A DNA stretch of 64,000 nucleotides from Nostoc sp. 'Peltigera membranacea cyanobiont' N6 (GCF_002949735.1 NZ_CP026681.1:7594501-7658500), one strand, 5' to 3'. Shown: positions 33,248 through 42,976, numbered from the stretch's first letter. Notes: generated by a model not told the origin, from the sequence alone. Translations and numbers: made by a program.

Positions 33248-34507
33248 ATGATTCGACTGATGCTATATGGTTGCCAACAAATACTATTAAATCCTGATAA
33301 CGATCTAAAAGTAATCTTAGAGTTTTTGTGTAGTGAAGCAACAAAACTCTCTAATTGCGGAACGTACTATGCCCGCCAACTTTACTTTAAAACTGGTCTA
33401 ATCCCTAGCAAATTTGATTTAAATAATCAGCTATCTAACAATATTCATTTTGCCGCAATGTACTCTCAAGCAGCACAACAATGCTTAATGAGTGTAGCAG
33501 AGTCATTCAAATCATTTGTGGGACTACTCAAAGGGATAAAAAACGGGACTGTAACGCAAAAACCTAAGCTTCCAGGATATCGAGATGGCGGATTAAGCTT
33601 AGTAACCTATCCGGCTCAAGCCATAAAACTGACTCCACTTGGCTTACGTTTCCCGTTGGGTACCAAAGTAAAGACATGGTTTGGAATAGCCGAATTTTAC
33701 TTGCCTATGCCCTCGAATCTCGATCGCAAACAAATTAGAGAGTATCGAATTCTCCCTAGAAATGGTGAATTCTATTTGGAGCTTGTTTACAAACTTTCCA
33801 CCATTCAATCTGATGTAGATTTTAACAAAGTCATTGGCATAGACCCAGGACTCAATAACTGGTTAACCTGTGTAAGCAATGTTGGTACATCTTTGATAGT
33901 CGATGGATTGCATCTCAAGAGTTTGAATCAGTGGTATAACAAACGAGTATCTGTCCTTAAAGAGAATCAACCACAAGGTTTTTGGTCTAAGCAATTAGCT
34001 CTCATTACGGAAAAACGAAATAGACAAGTTAGAGATGCTGTCAATAAGGCGGCTCGACTGATATTAAATCACTGCCTTGAAAACAAAATAGGAACAATCG
34101 TTTTTGGGTGGAATGAAGGTCAGCGCCAAAATATAAATCTTGGCAGCAAGACCAATCAAAAGTTTGTTCAAATTCCTACTGCTAGATTGAAAGATAGAAT
34201 TGCTCAACTCTGCCAACAGTATGGATTAAGATTTGAAGAAACTGAAGAAAGTTACACAAGTAAGGCGAGCTTTTTAGATTCTGATTTGCTACCTACATTC
34301 GGCGCAAAACCTGAAGGGTGGCAAGAGTCTGGTAAGCGAGTTAAGCGTGGTTTGTACCGTTCGGCGAATGGTACAAAAATAAATGCTGATGCTAATGGGG
34401 CATCTAACATTCTAAGAAAAGTAGCGGTGAAGCTTGGGCTAGACCTAAGTGGAATCAGTAGGGGTGCATTGATAGCACCTTTGAGAATCCGTTTCTGGAT
34501 TGCTTAA
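33248..34507 (+). CDS. tnpB: TnpB-like RNA-guided nuclease of IS605 family, zinc-finger-less
   Basis: 419 residues with a RuvC-like fold: Asp199 (VIGIDPGLNNW), a Glu in FEETEESYTSKASF and Asp381 (INADANGASNILRK). The CxxC pairs of the usual TnpB zinc finger are absent; the corresponding segment reads SFLDSDLLPTFG...KRVKRGLYRSANG. Such cysteine-less forms occur in cyanobacterial elements. TnpB proteins cut DNA guided by an omega-RNA from the element's right end and help keep the element in place. All three acidic residues remain, so it may be active. Confidence 0.88.
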   Translation: MIRLMLYGCQQILLNPDNDLKVILEFLCSEATKLSNCGTYYARQLYFKTGLIPSKFDLNNQLSNNIHFAAMYSQAAQQCLMSVAESFKSFVGLLKGIKNGTVTQKPKLPGYRDGGLSLVTYPAQAIKLTPLGLRFPLGTKVKTWFGIAEFYLPMPSNLDRKQIREYRILPRNGEFYLELVYKLSTIQSDVDFNKVIGIDPGLNNWLTCVSNVGTSLIVDGLHLKSLNQWYNKRVSVLKENQPQGFWSKQLALITEKRNRQVRDAVNKAARLILNHCLENKIGTIVFGWNEGQRQNINLGSKTNQKFVQIPTARLKDRIAQLCQQYGLRFEETEESYTSKASFLDSDLLPTFGAKPEGWQESGKRVKRGLYRSANGTKINADANGASNILRKVAVKLGLDLSGISRGALIAPLRIRFWIA

Positions 34508-34601
34508 GAATCCCCATCCGCCTACGCGGTGGGGAGTATCAAGAGTATCCTTTAGTACCAGATAGTTCGACAAAAATCAATCAGTCATCCTAGAACGTAC
34601 C

Positions 34602-35381
34602 TTAACCAAAACGCCCTGAAATATAGTCTTGGGTTCGAGGGTCTAGTGGGTTGTTAAAGATTTGCTCTGTAGCGCCAAATTCAACCATTTGACCAATCCG
34701 ACTTTCATCGGTGCTAAAGAAAGCCGTAAAATCAGAAACACGAGCGGCTTGCTGCATATTGTGGGTAACGATCGCGATCGTCAACTCAGACTGTAAACTG
34801 TGGAGTAGTTCCTCAACTTTCATGGTGGCGATGGGGTCAAGAGCAGAACAAGGCTCGTCCATCAGGAGAACCTTCGGCTTGACTGCTAAAGCACGGGCAA
34901 TACATAATCTTTGTTGCTGACCACCAGAAAGCCCTAAAGCTGATTTATCGAGCTTATCTTTGACTTCATCCCAAAGAGCAGCACTTTTGAGGGCAGATTC
35001 AACAATTTCATCTAATTCAAATTTTGAATATCTACCTACGATTCTCATCCCGTAGGCAACGTTCTCGTAAATGCTTATTGGGAAAGGATTCGGTTTTTGA
35101 AACACCATACCAATTTGGCGGCGTAATCGATTGATGTTGACACGAGGAGAATAAATATTTTGACCAAAAAATTCTACATCTCCTTCAACTTTCACGGGCC
35201 CTTCTAATTCGCTAATGCGATTAAGAATTTTGATGAAGGTAGATTTGCCACAACCACTAGGGCCAATAATTGCGGTTACTTGATTCTGATAAATATCTAT
35301 TGATACCTTTTCAATTGCTTTAGTTGTGCCATAGTAAAAGCTGATATTTTTAACTTTGATAGCTGGAATTAGATTACTCAT
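34602..35381 (-). CDS. pstB: Phosphate ABC transporter ATP-binding protein
   Basis: A 259-residue canonical PstB. Walker A is GPSGCGKST, the Q-loop MVFQKPNPFP is intact, and the signature LSGGQQQRLCIARALAVKP, Walker B VLLMDEPCSALDP and H-loop VTHNMQQ are present. It energises phosphate import by PstC/PstA. A 206-bp gap precedes it after pstA. The IS element follows about 70 bp downstream. Confidence 0.96.
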   Translation of the reverse strand: MSNLIPAIKVKNISFYYGTTKAIEKVSIDIYQNQVTAIIGPSGCGKSTFIKILNRISELEGPVKVEGDVEFFGQNIYSPRVNINRLRRQIGMVFQKPNPFPISIYENVAYGMRIVGRYSKFELDEIVESALKSAALWDEVKDKLDKSALGLSGGQQQRLCIARALAVKPKVLLMDEPCSALDPIATMKVEELLHSLQSELTIAIVTHNMQQAARVSDFTAFFSTDESRIGQMVEFGATEQIFNNPLDPRTQDYISGRFG

Positions 35382-35587
35382 ATTTGCTCAATGTATAAAA
35401 TGAAAATTTATCAAAATATAATTCAGGAGTTAGAAGTCAGAAAGAATACTATATAATTGGGGACTAACTATCATATTCAGTAAGGTATTAAACATGATAG
35501 CTAATGATTTTAGATGAAGAGAGAATTAAAAATAAATATTAATTAATTTAGCCTTATTAATTCTGACTAATGAAGTTTGTATGGTTC

Positions 35588-36469
35588 TCATTTTATTCTT
35601 CTCTGCCTAATAACTAAGCGAGAAATAATACTGACACCTAAAATTAAGCCGATTAGAACTATAGAAGTAGTCCACACTAATTGACTTTTTTGTGGGTCGG
35701 GGTCGTTGTAGAGGTTAAAAATTAATACTGGTAAAGAAGCTGTTGGACTTAACAATCCTTCTGACCAATCTAGACTAAATAAAGCAGTAAAAATTAAGGG
35801 TGCTGTTTCACCAGCAGCACGAGCTACAGCTAATAAAATTCCTGTAGTAATTCCGGGAATTGCAGTAGTTAAAACAATGCGAAAAGTAGTTTGGAAGCGA
35901 GTTCCGCCTAAAGCAGCAGAGGCAAGGCGTTGAGATGTGGGAATCAGTTTTAAGGATTCTTCTGTTGTTAGTATAATTACAGGTAGCATAATTACGGCTA
36001 AAGCAAAACCACCTGCGATCGCACTAAATCCTTTAGTAAGCAAAACTATTACACCATAAGCAAATACGCCTACAACAATGGAAGGCACACCTGTAAGGAT
36101 ACTAGCAATAAAACGAACAATACTAGTGATTGGGTTGGTTTGACCAAATTCCGCCAAGAAAATTCCTGTCATTATCCCTGTAGGAATGCTAAAAATAGCA
36201 CCAATTATCACCATGATTATGGTTCCCAGAATGGCATTGCCAAAGCCGTTGTCAATCACTGCTTTGACAAACATATCTGATTTGAGTCCAGATATTCCCC
36301 GAACGAAAATTTCCCACAAAATTGATAATAAAGGAATGAGTGCTAGACCTGTAAAACCAAAAGCGATCGCATTCATCATATAAGTAAACATTACTCGTTC
36401 TGTTGGCAGAGGACTGCATAATTCTCTCGCCAGAGATTCATCAGTTTCTGACTGGATATAACCACTCAT
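35588..36469 (-). CDS. pstA: Phosphate ABC transporter permease PstA
   Basis: A 293-residue permease with six predicted membrane segments and the EAA loop EESLKLIPTSQRLASAALGGTRFQTTFRIVLTTAIPGITTG, which contacts PstB. ARAAGETAPLIFTALF is a PstA signature. It pairs with PstC, 72 bp upstream. Confidence 0.95.
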   Translation of the reverse strand: MSGYIQSETDESLARELCSPLPTERVMFTYMMNAIAFGFTGLALIPLLSILWEIFVRGISGLKSDMFVKAVIDNGFGNAILGTIIMVIIGAIFSIPTGIMTGIFLAEFGQTNPITSIVRFIASILTGVPSIVVGVFAYGVIVLLTKGFSAIAGGFALAVIMLPVIILTTEESLKLIPTSQRLASAALGGTRFQTTFRIVLTTAIPGITTGILLAVARAAGETAPLIFTALFSLDWSEGLLSPTASLPVLIFNLYNDPDPQKSQLVWTTSIVLIGLILGVSIISRLVIRQRRIK

Positions 36470-36541
36470 ATTTTTACAAACTTTGATTGATAAATATCTT
36501 GTATGCTGAGGTATTTGTAATAATTTAAAAGTGAGATTGGA

Positions 36542-37519
36542 TTATTTATTTTTCCTACCAACCCACTTCACCAAGAGTACAGCTCCAATATTTACAGCTA
36601 GAGTCAACCCAAATAGAATCAATGCCAAATAGCTTAAAGCACCGATATGCAATCCCGGTTCAGCTTCAGCAAATTCATTAGCTAATACAGAGGGAATTGT
36701 ATAAGCTGGATCGAGTAAAGAAGCACTAATTTGAGCAGAGTTACCAATCACCATAGTGACGGCCATTGTTTCACCTAAAGCTCGTCCTAAAGCAAGCATG
36801 GCTGCACTCACTATTCCAGAAAACCCAGATGGTAGTAAGACTCGAAAAATTGTTTCCCAACGAGTGCTACCCAAAGCCATAGATGCACTACGTAATTCTT
36901 TAGGGATAGCCATTAAGACATCACGACTAATTGCTGCCATTGTGGGCAAAATCATGATGGCGAGAATAACTCCAGCAGTCAATATATTAGTCCCAGAAGG
37001 ATCTTCTGTATTAAACAGTGGTATCCATTTTAAATTGCTGGCTAGCCACTTTTGTAGAGGTTCTAGAACTGGAATAAAGACAAAAATTGCCCATAAACCA
37101 ATAATTACACTAGGAATTGCTGCAATTAATTCAACAACAAATGCTAGGATGGTTCGCAGCGATGTAGGTAAGAAATTTTCACTGGTGACTAAGGCTACTG
37201 CCATTCCCACTGGGACAGCAAATAAAATAGCGATCGCACTACTTACCAAAGTTCCATAAATATAGGGTAATGCTCCAAAAATCTGATTACCCGTATCCCA
37301 ATTTTGGCCCCACAAAAACCCCACTCCAAACTGCTTTATGGCTGGTAGAGCTTCATGTAAAATTACCCAACTCATCAAAAATAAAACTGCAACAGTAATA
37401 ACGGCAAAAAAGTATACTAGCCGTGTAAAACCTTGGTCAAACCAGAAATTTGTGCCACTTATTTCAGTTAGATTGAAACTTTCATCACCTAGATTTGAAT
37501 CATCTGATAAATTTGCCAT
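36542..37519 (-). CDS. pstC: Phosphate ABC transporter permease PstC
   Basis: A 325-residue permease with a long hydrophilic N-terminus. The EAA-loop region is DVLMAIPKELRSASMALGSTRWETIFRVLLPSGFSGI, and ALGRALGETMAVTMVIGNS is the PstC hallmark. It forms the channel with PstA. It follows pstS by 176 bp. Confidence 0.95.
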   Translation of the reverse strand: MANLSDDSNLGDESFNLTEISGTNFWFDQGFTRLVYFFAVITVAVLFLMSWVILHEALPAIKQFGVGFLWGQNWDTGNQIFGALPYIYGTLVSSAIAILFAVPVGMAVALVTSENFLPTSLRTILAFVVELIAAIPSVIIGLWAIFVFIPVLEPLQKWLASNLKWIPLFNTEDPSGTNILTAGVILAIMILPTMAAISRDVLMAIPKELRSASMALGSTRWETIFRVLLPSGFSGIVSAAMLALGRALGETMAVTMVIGNSAQISASLLDPAYTIPSVLANEFAEAEPGLHIGALSYLALILFGLTLAVNIGAVLLVKWVGRKNK

Positions 37520-37695
37520 TACAAATCAAGAAAATAAATTTTTTCTTAGTACTAGAGCAAGTTATTAACTCACTCTAGTAGGAAAGGAAATTAGTAAGAT
37601 TATCCCTCTATTTCCTTTCTTAAGAGAGAATCTTAAAAGCCTCTTTTTCAAAGGTGGTAGGGGATCTCTTTTAGGTAAGTGTTAAAGATGACAAA

Positions 37696-38739
37696 TTAAG
37701 GTTTGACTGAACTGTTTACTGTTTGAAGCACCCGATTTGTCACATCCGATGGAATTTTGGTGTAGTTGAGATCATCGTTATATTGTTGACCCTCTTTCAA
37801 TACCCAATTAATCCATTTCTTAATTGCATCAGCTTTAGCAGCATTAGCATATTGTTTGTAAACCATCATCCAAGTAAGGCCGACAATGGGATAACCTTGT
37901 CCAGGATCTCCTACAAAAACGCGGTAGTTATCTGGAAAAGTGACAGTTGACAAAGCTGCATTTGCAGATTCTAAAGAAGGAGCAACAAATTCTCCTCTCT
38001 TATTTTGTACCAATGCTGATTTGAGATTATTTTTGACAGCGTAGGCATATTCAACATAACCAATAGAACCAGGAGTACGAGCTACTATAGCAGCTACGCC
38101 TGGATTCCCTTTGCCTTTGAGGACATTTGGCAAATTCCATTTTGGAGCGGTGTTAGCTCCAACTCTACCTTTAAAATAACCGCTAATGGTACTCAAGTGA
38201 TTAGTAAAAATGAAAGTTGTACCGCTACCATCGGCGCGAACAGCAAATTTAATTGTTTGATTTGGTAGATTAGCACCTGGATTATCAGCTTTAATTTTCG
38301 CATCATTCCATTTGGTGATTTGACCTGAATAAATTGCTGGTAATGTAGCGCGGGACAATTTAAGATCGTTAACGCCCGGAAGATTGTAAACAACAGAAAC
38401 AGCACCTCCTGCTGTGGGTACTAAGATTGCACCATTCTTGACTTTAGCGATTTCATCATCTTTCATTGCAGCATCACTACCACCAAAGTCAACGGTTCCA
38501 GCGATAACTTGACGAATACCGCCGCCACTACCAATTGCTTGATAGTTAATTTTCAAGTCTGGATATTTCTTCTTAACTTCACGAGCATACCGTTCGTAAA
38601 GCGGAGCCGGAAAAGTTGCTCCTGCACCATTGAGAGTTTCAGCTTGTGCGATCGCACCAAAAAATGGACTCAGTGCAACAGAAGTTGTCACCAATGAAGT
38701 AGCAACGACACGATTCAAGATGGTGGTCGAAAAAATCAT
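37696..38739 (-). CDS. pstS: Periplasmic phosphate-binding protein PstS
   Basis: 347 residues with a signal peptide cleaved after AIAQA. Phosphate-binding loops are AGATFPAPLYERY, GSGGGIRQVIAGTVDFGGSDAA and VRADGSGTTFIFTNHL, the last being the classic Ser/Thr-Gly-Thr site. GSIGYVEYAYA and GYPIVGLTWMMVYK complete the family. It captures phosphate and hands it to PstCA. It is the first gene of the operon, and its upstream region holds phased TTAA sites. Confidence 0.96.
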   Translation of the reverse strand: MIFSTTILNRVVATSLVTTSVALSPFFGAIAQAETLNGAGATFPAPLYERYAREVKKKYPDLKINYQAIGSGGGIRQVIAGTVDFGGSDAAMKDDEIAKVKNGAILVPTAGGAVSVVYNLPGVNDLKLSRATLPAIYSGQITKWNDAKIKADNPGANLPNQTIKFAVRADGSGTTFIFTNHLSTISGYFKGRVGANTAPKWNLPNVLKGKGNPGVAAIVARTPGSIGYVEYAYAVKNNLKSALVQNKRGEFVAPSLESANAALSTVTFPDNYRVFVGDPGQGYPIVGLTWMMVYKQYANAAKADAIKKWINWVLKEGQQYNDDLNYTKIPSDVTNRVLQTVNSSVKP

Positions 38740-38807
38740 ATTACCTGTGATTAAAGGAATATCTTGCTGCTGTAATTACAGCCTTAATTAAGTTACATTT
38801 TTTATGG

Positions 38808-38867
38808 TTAAACTTTATTTAACAATTGATAAAAAAATAATTAAGATCCGCTTAACTCTTGATTTAA
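38808..38867 (-). promoter_or_regulatory. Probable Pho box (TTAA sites phased at 11 bp)
   Basis: TTAA occurs at 38808, 38819, 38841 and 38852, all on one 11-bp grid (38830 is degenerate), and at 38864, one base off the grid. The site at 70-130 bp upstream of pstS suits the cyanobacterial Pho box, made of PyTTAAPyPy repeats with 3-bp spacers bound by the response regulator SphR/PhoB. Confidence 0.65.
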
Positions 38868-39080
38868 AATGTTTGTTGCTTATTGATATTTGATTGATTA
38901 GATTAGTTGAATAAAAATACAATCGCAAAATAATTAAATTTTTTTTAAATAACTAAAAATGATTCAATCACAAAGTTTAAGGAATGTAACTTCAGTAGAG
39001 AAGGGATAAAAATCTGTGTTTATCGGTGAGTAACTTAAATTAAGTAGCAATCCTAAATCATTCGTGGTTAGGCTGTGCAT
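38868..39080. other. AT-rich spacer upstream of the pst promoter
   Basis: No gene or RNA is recognised. Together with 38740-38867 it makes up the 340-bp gap between pstS and the DUF6745 gene. Confidence 0.5.
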
Positions 39081-39974
39081 TTACACGAAATCAGGATCTT
39101 GTTCCTCATAATATCGCTCACGATATTCTTCAGAGGGATGTCTTCCGTGGCGAGCATAGACACTATAGCCATCAGCAAATTTAAGAGCAGGCTCCCCTTC
39201 AGCATGGAGCAGATTTTCTGCATCAAAAGACAACTTACAAGGGCGATCGCAGACTATACAAACCTTTTCAAATTGAAATATCAAACCACAATATCGCATC
39301 AAATCTTGAATTACATTCCATTTTTTCTTGTCGTATTGAAGGTTAAGAACTGAGATACAAAAATCAAGCATACAACTCCAAATTGCCCATTCTGCTGGTC
39401 TACTGAGGCTGCTTGTAAAGTAGGAAATATCAGTAAATTCAAGTTTAAGCTTGTCGAGATCGGTAATTAGTTGACGTTCCAGACATGTTCCTGTGTACGG
39501 AAAATATGAAACTTGTGGATGACTATGAGTTGAGTAGTAGGGAAATTCAGGATGTTGAATTTGATTCCGCAACCTGATAAAGAGATGCTGTTCAAGCTGT
39601 TGCTTTATTCCATGTAGAACGGGATCTAATACTCTTTTACTGAATTTCCTGTGGATATCGCGCCCTAGATACATTTTAAAGTTCTCAATAGTAAGAATCT
39701 TCTCAATTGCCGTCATAGGACTGCTATAGAATAATATCTCCGGCTCAGGATAATCACTCACTGCATAAGCAGCTTTGATTACCTCTGTGGCTTTTTCTTG
39801 CTGAATTGATTCAGTTGATATTTGTATCGATCGCCACTTGTCTCTATAAATAGGAAGCATTGCCTCTTGTTCATCAGATAGTTCGGTGATGATGTGTTTT
39901 CGCATATCATTTGTACGTCTTGGCATATTTAAGTGCAAGAATAGTAGGTTGGCTTGAACGACAATAATAAACAT
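39081..39974 (-). CDS. DUF6745 domain protein
   Basis: 297 residues from the farthest ATG. A start at MPRRTND (39926) is more natural because the first 16 residues look like translated leader. The N-terminal half (ITELSDEQEAMLPIYRDKWRSIQISTES) and the C-terminal block (AEWAIWSCMLDFC, LMRYCGLIFQFEKVCIVCDRP, LSFDAENLLHAEGEPALKFADGYSVYARHG) define the DUF6745 family. The CIVCDRP motif could bind metal. Its function is unknown. It is placed behind the pst promoter but transcribed independently. Confidence 0.78.
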   Translation of the reverse strand: MFIIVVQANLLFLHLNMPRRTNDMRKHIITELSDEQEAMLPIYRDKWRSIQISTESIQQEKATEVIKAAYAVSDYPEPEILFYSSPMTAIEKILTIENFKMYLGRDIHRKFSKRVLDPVLHGIKQQLEQHLFIRLRNQIQHPEFPYYSTHSHPQVSYFPYTGTCLERQLITDLDKLKLEFTDISYFTSSLSRPAEWAIWSCMLDFCISVLNLQYDKKKWNVIQDLMRYCGLIFQFEKVCIVCDRPCKLSFDAENLLHAEGEPALKFADGYSVYARHGRHPSEEYRERYYEEQDPDFV

Positions 39975-40280
39975 TGGTACAATGCCAAATAAGCTGTTAT
40001 GCAGCTAAGTTTAATAAACAGCATTACCTTTATTTTTAATCTGGCGCTCCCATTTAATAATAAGACCACCTTCATTTAGCAATTTATTTGACAATTATTC
40101 TAGCTGTGATACAGACTCGAACAATCTATTCTTGAGAAAGAGAGTTTTTTGCTGGCATATATAGCTGATACTAGCTTAGTCGCTTAGTTTCGCATTATAC
40201 AATTAAGCTGCTACGCAGCTTAATTCATAATTAGTAGTTAGTAGTCAGCGGTTGGAAACTACTGACTACTAACTAATGAC
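39975..40280. other. Spacer with two perfect palindromes
   Basis: AATTAAGCTGC/GCAGCTTAATT (40201-40225, 3-nt loop) and AGTTAGTAGTCAG/CTGACTACTAACT (40236-40274) lie downstream of the minus-strand 2H phosphoesterase gene. They probably act as its terminators. Confidence 0.6.
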
Positions 40281-41069
40281 TTAAAAATCTAAAATTGGCC
40301 AGTCTGGTTCGCGATAATAGTGTGTCATGTTGTCAAATTTTCGCAACTCGACACGATCGATCGAGAATTCTGGCAAATTCAACAGCCATTGTTCATTCAA
40401 TTGAGAAAGCTTTGTGCTGAAACTTGTACGGTCTAAGTCAGATGAAACCTCCCCAAAATAAGCTAATGTAACATGGGCTGTGAAATGATAATGCTGCTCA
40501 ATACCCAAAGCAATTAACTTGGGATTTTGATAAATTGTTCTGCGAAATTTAATAATTTCCTCGTAGCAGCGTTCATCTTGGGGTACTAAACAAACGGCTA
40601 TAGCTCTTGGCATCAGTATCAGTCCCAACATTTGCCATTTAATCGGATGACTCCTATTTGTCATCAATTGTTGATATTGCTGAAATATTTCAGCTAAACG
40701 AGAGTGTAATTCCTCGTCAAATTTGGGATTTTTTTCGTATGCGTCAAGGTAAGCACTGTCCCAAATTAAATCCGCTAAAGTCAGATGAAAGCTAGCAGGA
40801 GGTAGAGGTACAATCAAATCACGGTTTACAGGCAACTGTAAAAGTTCCTGTTGGTAAGTCTGTAATTTGGCATAGAAAGCAGAGTTGTCTGATTCTTCTC
40901 CTGCCGGCGGGGTAATTAGCGTATAGCCAGGAAAGGACGCTGCTTGTCTCAAGCCAGAATGTTGCTGAAATTTAGAAGATTCCTGAATATGCTGGGCTTG
41001 GGATCTGTAGGCTTCTGGCAGCGTCAGTCGTGCTAACCGATTTAAGTAAGTTTGATAGTTGTCGTCCAA
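40281..41069 (-). CDS. 2H phosphoesterase-like protein (DUF1868)
   Basis: 262 residues with two HxT motifs, SFHLTLAD (about 95-102) and AHVTLAYFG (about 204-212). These define the 2H fold shared with 2'-5' RNA ligases and cyclic phosphodiesterases. The long N-terminal part (YRSQAQHIQESSKF, FPGYTLITPPAGE) fits DUF1868. It probably acts on a cyclic or 2'-linked phosphodiester in RNA or a nucleotide; substrate unknown. Confidence 0.83.
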   Translation of the reverse strand: MDDNYQTYLNRLARLTLPEAYRSQAQHIQESSKFQQHSGLRQAASFPGYTLITPPAGEESDNSAFYAKLQTYQQELLQLPVNRDLIVPLPPASFHLTLADLIWDSAYLDAYEKNPKFDEELHSRLAEIFQQYQQLMTNRSHPIKWQMLGLILMPRAIAVCLVPQDERCYEEIIKFRRTIYQNPKLIALGIEQHYHFTAHVTLAYFGEVSSDLDRTSFSTKLSQLNEQWLLNLPEFSIDRVELRKFDNMTHYYREPDWPILDF

Positions 41070-41235
41070 TCTTTATAGCCTCACGCTCTCACTTGATAGA
41101 TTTTAGGGAAAATTACCCCGATTAACAGAATGATTTCAAAAGTATTTAGTTTTTGGGTGTGATGATTGAAGGATAAGGGAGTTAGGAGTTAAAAATTATA
41201 ATAATTCTTTCCTAATGCCCAATTGAGGTTTATCT

Positions 41236-42225
41236 ATGCCAATTTATGTTTATTGGGGTGAGGATGATTTTGCTATAGAAAAGGCGATCGCCCTTTTGCG
41301 CGATCGCGTCCTCGATCCCGACTGGATAAGTTTTAATTACACTGGATTCACCCCAGATCGGGCTGATGCTGCTATCCAGGGGTTAAATCAGGTGATGACA
41401 CCCACTTTTGGCGCTGGTGGGCGCTTGGTATGGCTGATAAATACTACTCTGTGTCAGCACTGTCCAGAGAACGTCTTAGCGGAACTGGTGCGATCGCTAC
41501 CTGTAATTCCCGAAAACTCATTTTTATTACTTACCAGCCGCAACAAGCCAGATGAACGCCTCAAATCCACGAAATTGTTAAAGCAATTTGCTACTGAATT
41601 CCGAGAATTTCCCCTCATTCCCCCTTGGAAAACAGAATTACTGGTGCAATCTGTTAATCAAGCAGCCCAGACTATGGGCGTGAAATTAACTGCCAATACT
41701 GCCCAACTGTTGGCGGAATCCGTTGGAAATGATACACGATTACTCTACAATGAAATAGAGAAATTGCGGTTATATGCCCAAGGTAGCAACAAGCCTTTAG
41801 ACGTAGATACTGTTACAAAGTTAGTAAGAAATACTACTCAAAATAGCTTACAATTAGCAGCAGCAATCAGAACGGGAGATACAGCGAAAGCTTTGACAAC
41901 CTTAGCAGATTTGATCGATGCTTCCGAGCCAGGATTACGGATAGTTGCCACACTGATTGGACAATTTCGCACCTGGCTATGGGTCAAGATTATGATAGAA
42001 AGTGGTGAGCGCAATCAACAAGCGATCGCTCTTGCTGCTGATATCGGTAATCCCAAACGGATATACTTCCTCCAGCAAGAAATAAAACTGCTTTCTGTGC
42101 AACAGCTAATCTCTTGTTTCCCTCTACTATTGGAGTTAGAAGTCAGCCTTAAGCAAGGAGCATCAGAAATGTCAACATTTCAGACTAAAGTCATCGAACT
42201 TTGTCAAGTCTGCCGAGGAAGTTGA
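41236..42225 (+). CDS. holA: DNA polymerase III subunit delta
   Basis: A 329-residue clamp-loader delta protein. Domain I begins MPIYVYWGEDDFAIEKAI; LTSRNKPDERLKSTKLLKQFA and GVKLTANTAQLLAESVGNDTRLLYNEIEKLRLYA follow. The C-terminal collar includes PGLRIVATLIGQFRTWLWVKIM. It opens the beta sliding clamp. Monocistronic, with HIP1 sites near its 5' end. Confidence 0.93.
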   Translation: MPIYVYWGEDDFAIEKAIALLRDRVLDPDWISFNYTGFTPDRADAAIQGLNQVMTPTFGAGGRLVWLINTTLCQHCPENVLAELVRSLPVIPENSFLLLTSRNKPDERLKSTKLLKQFATEFREFPLIPPWKTELLVQSVNQAAQTMGVKLTANTAQLLAESVGNDTRLLYNEIEKLRLYAQGSNKPLDVDTVTKLVRNTTQNSLQLAAAIRTGDTAKALTTLADLIDASEPGLRIVATLIGQFRTWLWVKIMIESGERNQQAIALAADIGNPKRIYFLQQEIKLLSVQQLISCFPLLLELEVSLKQGASEMSTFQTKVIELCQVCRGS

Positions 42226-42334
42226 CAATCAAATATAAAAACTTGATGTATTGAGCAGTTGCTGGAACTTCCAACTCCGAAAATAATTCAAAGTCCTTAT
42301 AATATCCCTGATGTAGTTTTGTGTCACATACTAT

Positions 42335-42817
42335 ATGAAGAAAATTTCTGATTTATTTTCCCAATCTAGCCGAAAACGAATCCTTTGCCAATCATTTTTT
42401 TTTGGCGCGATCGCGACTGCAAGTGTGATTTCTAACGCTTTTTCATTGAGTTCAAAAGTTTATAGTCAAACTCCACCACCAATAGCTAACAATACTCAAA
42501 TCAACAGCTACGCTCAAGCCGTGCTAACAATGGAACCAGCCCGTCAAAATGCCTTTGAAGAAATTAAAAAACTTATTGGCAATGGAGAAATTCCCAAAAT
42601 TGTTTGTAACGATTCTAACAGCATAACTGGTCTTCCTAGAAAGGCTCAAGATATCGCAGTAAATTACTGTAATCGTTCTCAAAAAATTGTCCAAGATAAT
42701 GGTTTGAGCATCGATCAGTTCAACAAAATTACTATAGAGCTACAAAATAACGATATCTTGAAACAGCAGGTCTATAACACCTTATTACGGTTACAAAAAA
42801 GTCCTGATTCTCCTTAG
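42335..42817 (+). CDS. DUF4168 family exported protein
   Basis: 160 residues with a basic N-terminus and a hydrophobic stretch (FFFGAIATASVISNAFSLSS) serving as signal peptide. A helical DUF4168 region follows (INSYAQAVLTMEPARQNAFEEIKKLI...SQKIVQDNGLSIDQFNKITIELQNN). Probably periplasmic, function unknown. The hairpin at 42856-42892 ends its transcript. Confidence 0.83.
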   Translation: MKKISDLFSQSSRKRILCQSFFFGAIATASVISNAFSLSSKVYSQTPPPIANNTQINSYAQAVLTMEPARQNAFEEIKKLIGNGEIPKIVCNDSNSITGLPRKAQDIAVNYCNRSQKIVQDNGLSIDQFNKITIELQNNDILKQQVYNTLLRLQKSPDSP

Positions 42818-42855
42818 TTCAAACTTGTATATAAATTAGATAGGATTAAGTTTAA

Positions 42856-42892
42856 AATAACTACCCCTGTATGAAAGCAAGGGCTAGTTATT
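42856..42892 (+). terminator. Hairpin terminator
   Basis: AATAACTA/TAGTTATT plus an inner CCCT/AGGG pairing, 40 bp after the DUF4168 stop. Confidence 0.6.
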
Positions 42893-42976
42893 GATTATCT
42901 ACAAAAAACTGCAAGGATGGATTCAAAAAATGCTTCTTTGTGGATAAGAGGTTATTACTTATTAACCTATTGCATT

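Larger units (their letters stand above)
32715..34534. mobile_element. IS200/IS605-type insertion sequence (IS605 layout)
   Basis: Divergent tnpA (minus) and tnpB (plus) genes lie between two similar hairpins in the same orientation, both starting CCCCATCCG and ending CGGTGGGG (32715-32737 and 34512-34534). Such sub-terminal palindromes are what TnpA recognises on single strands. Exact ends lie slightly outside the hairpins and cannot be fixed. The element sits between pstB and pstB'. Confidence 0.85.
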
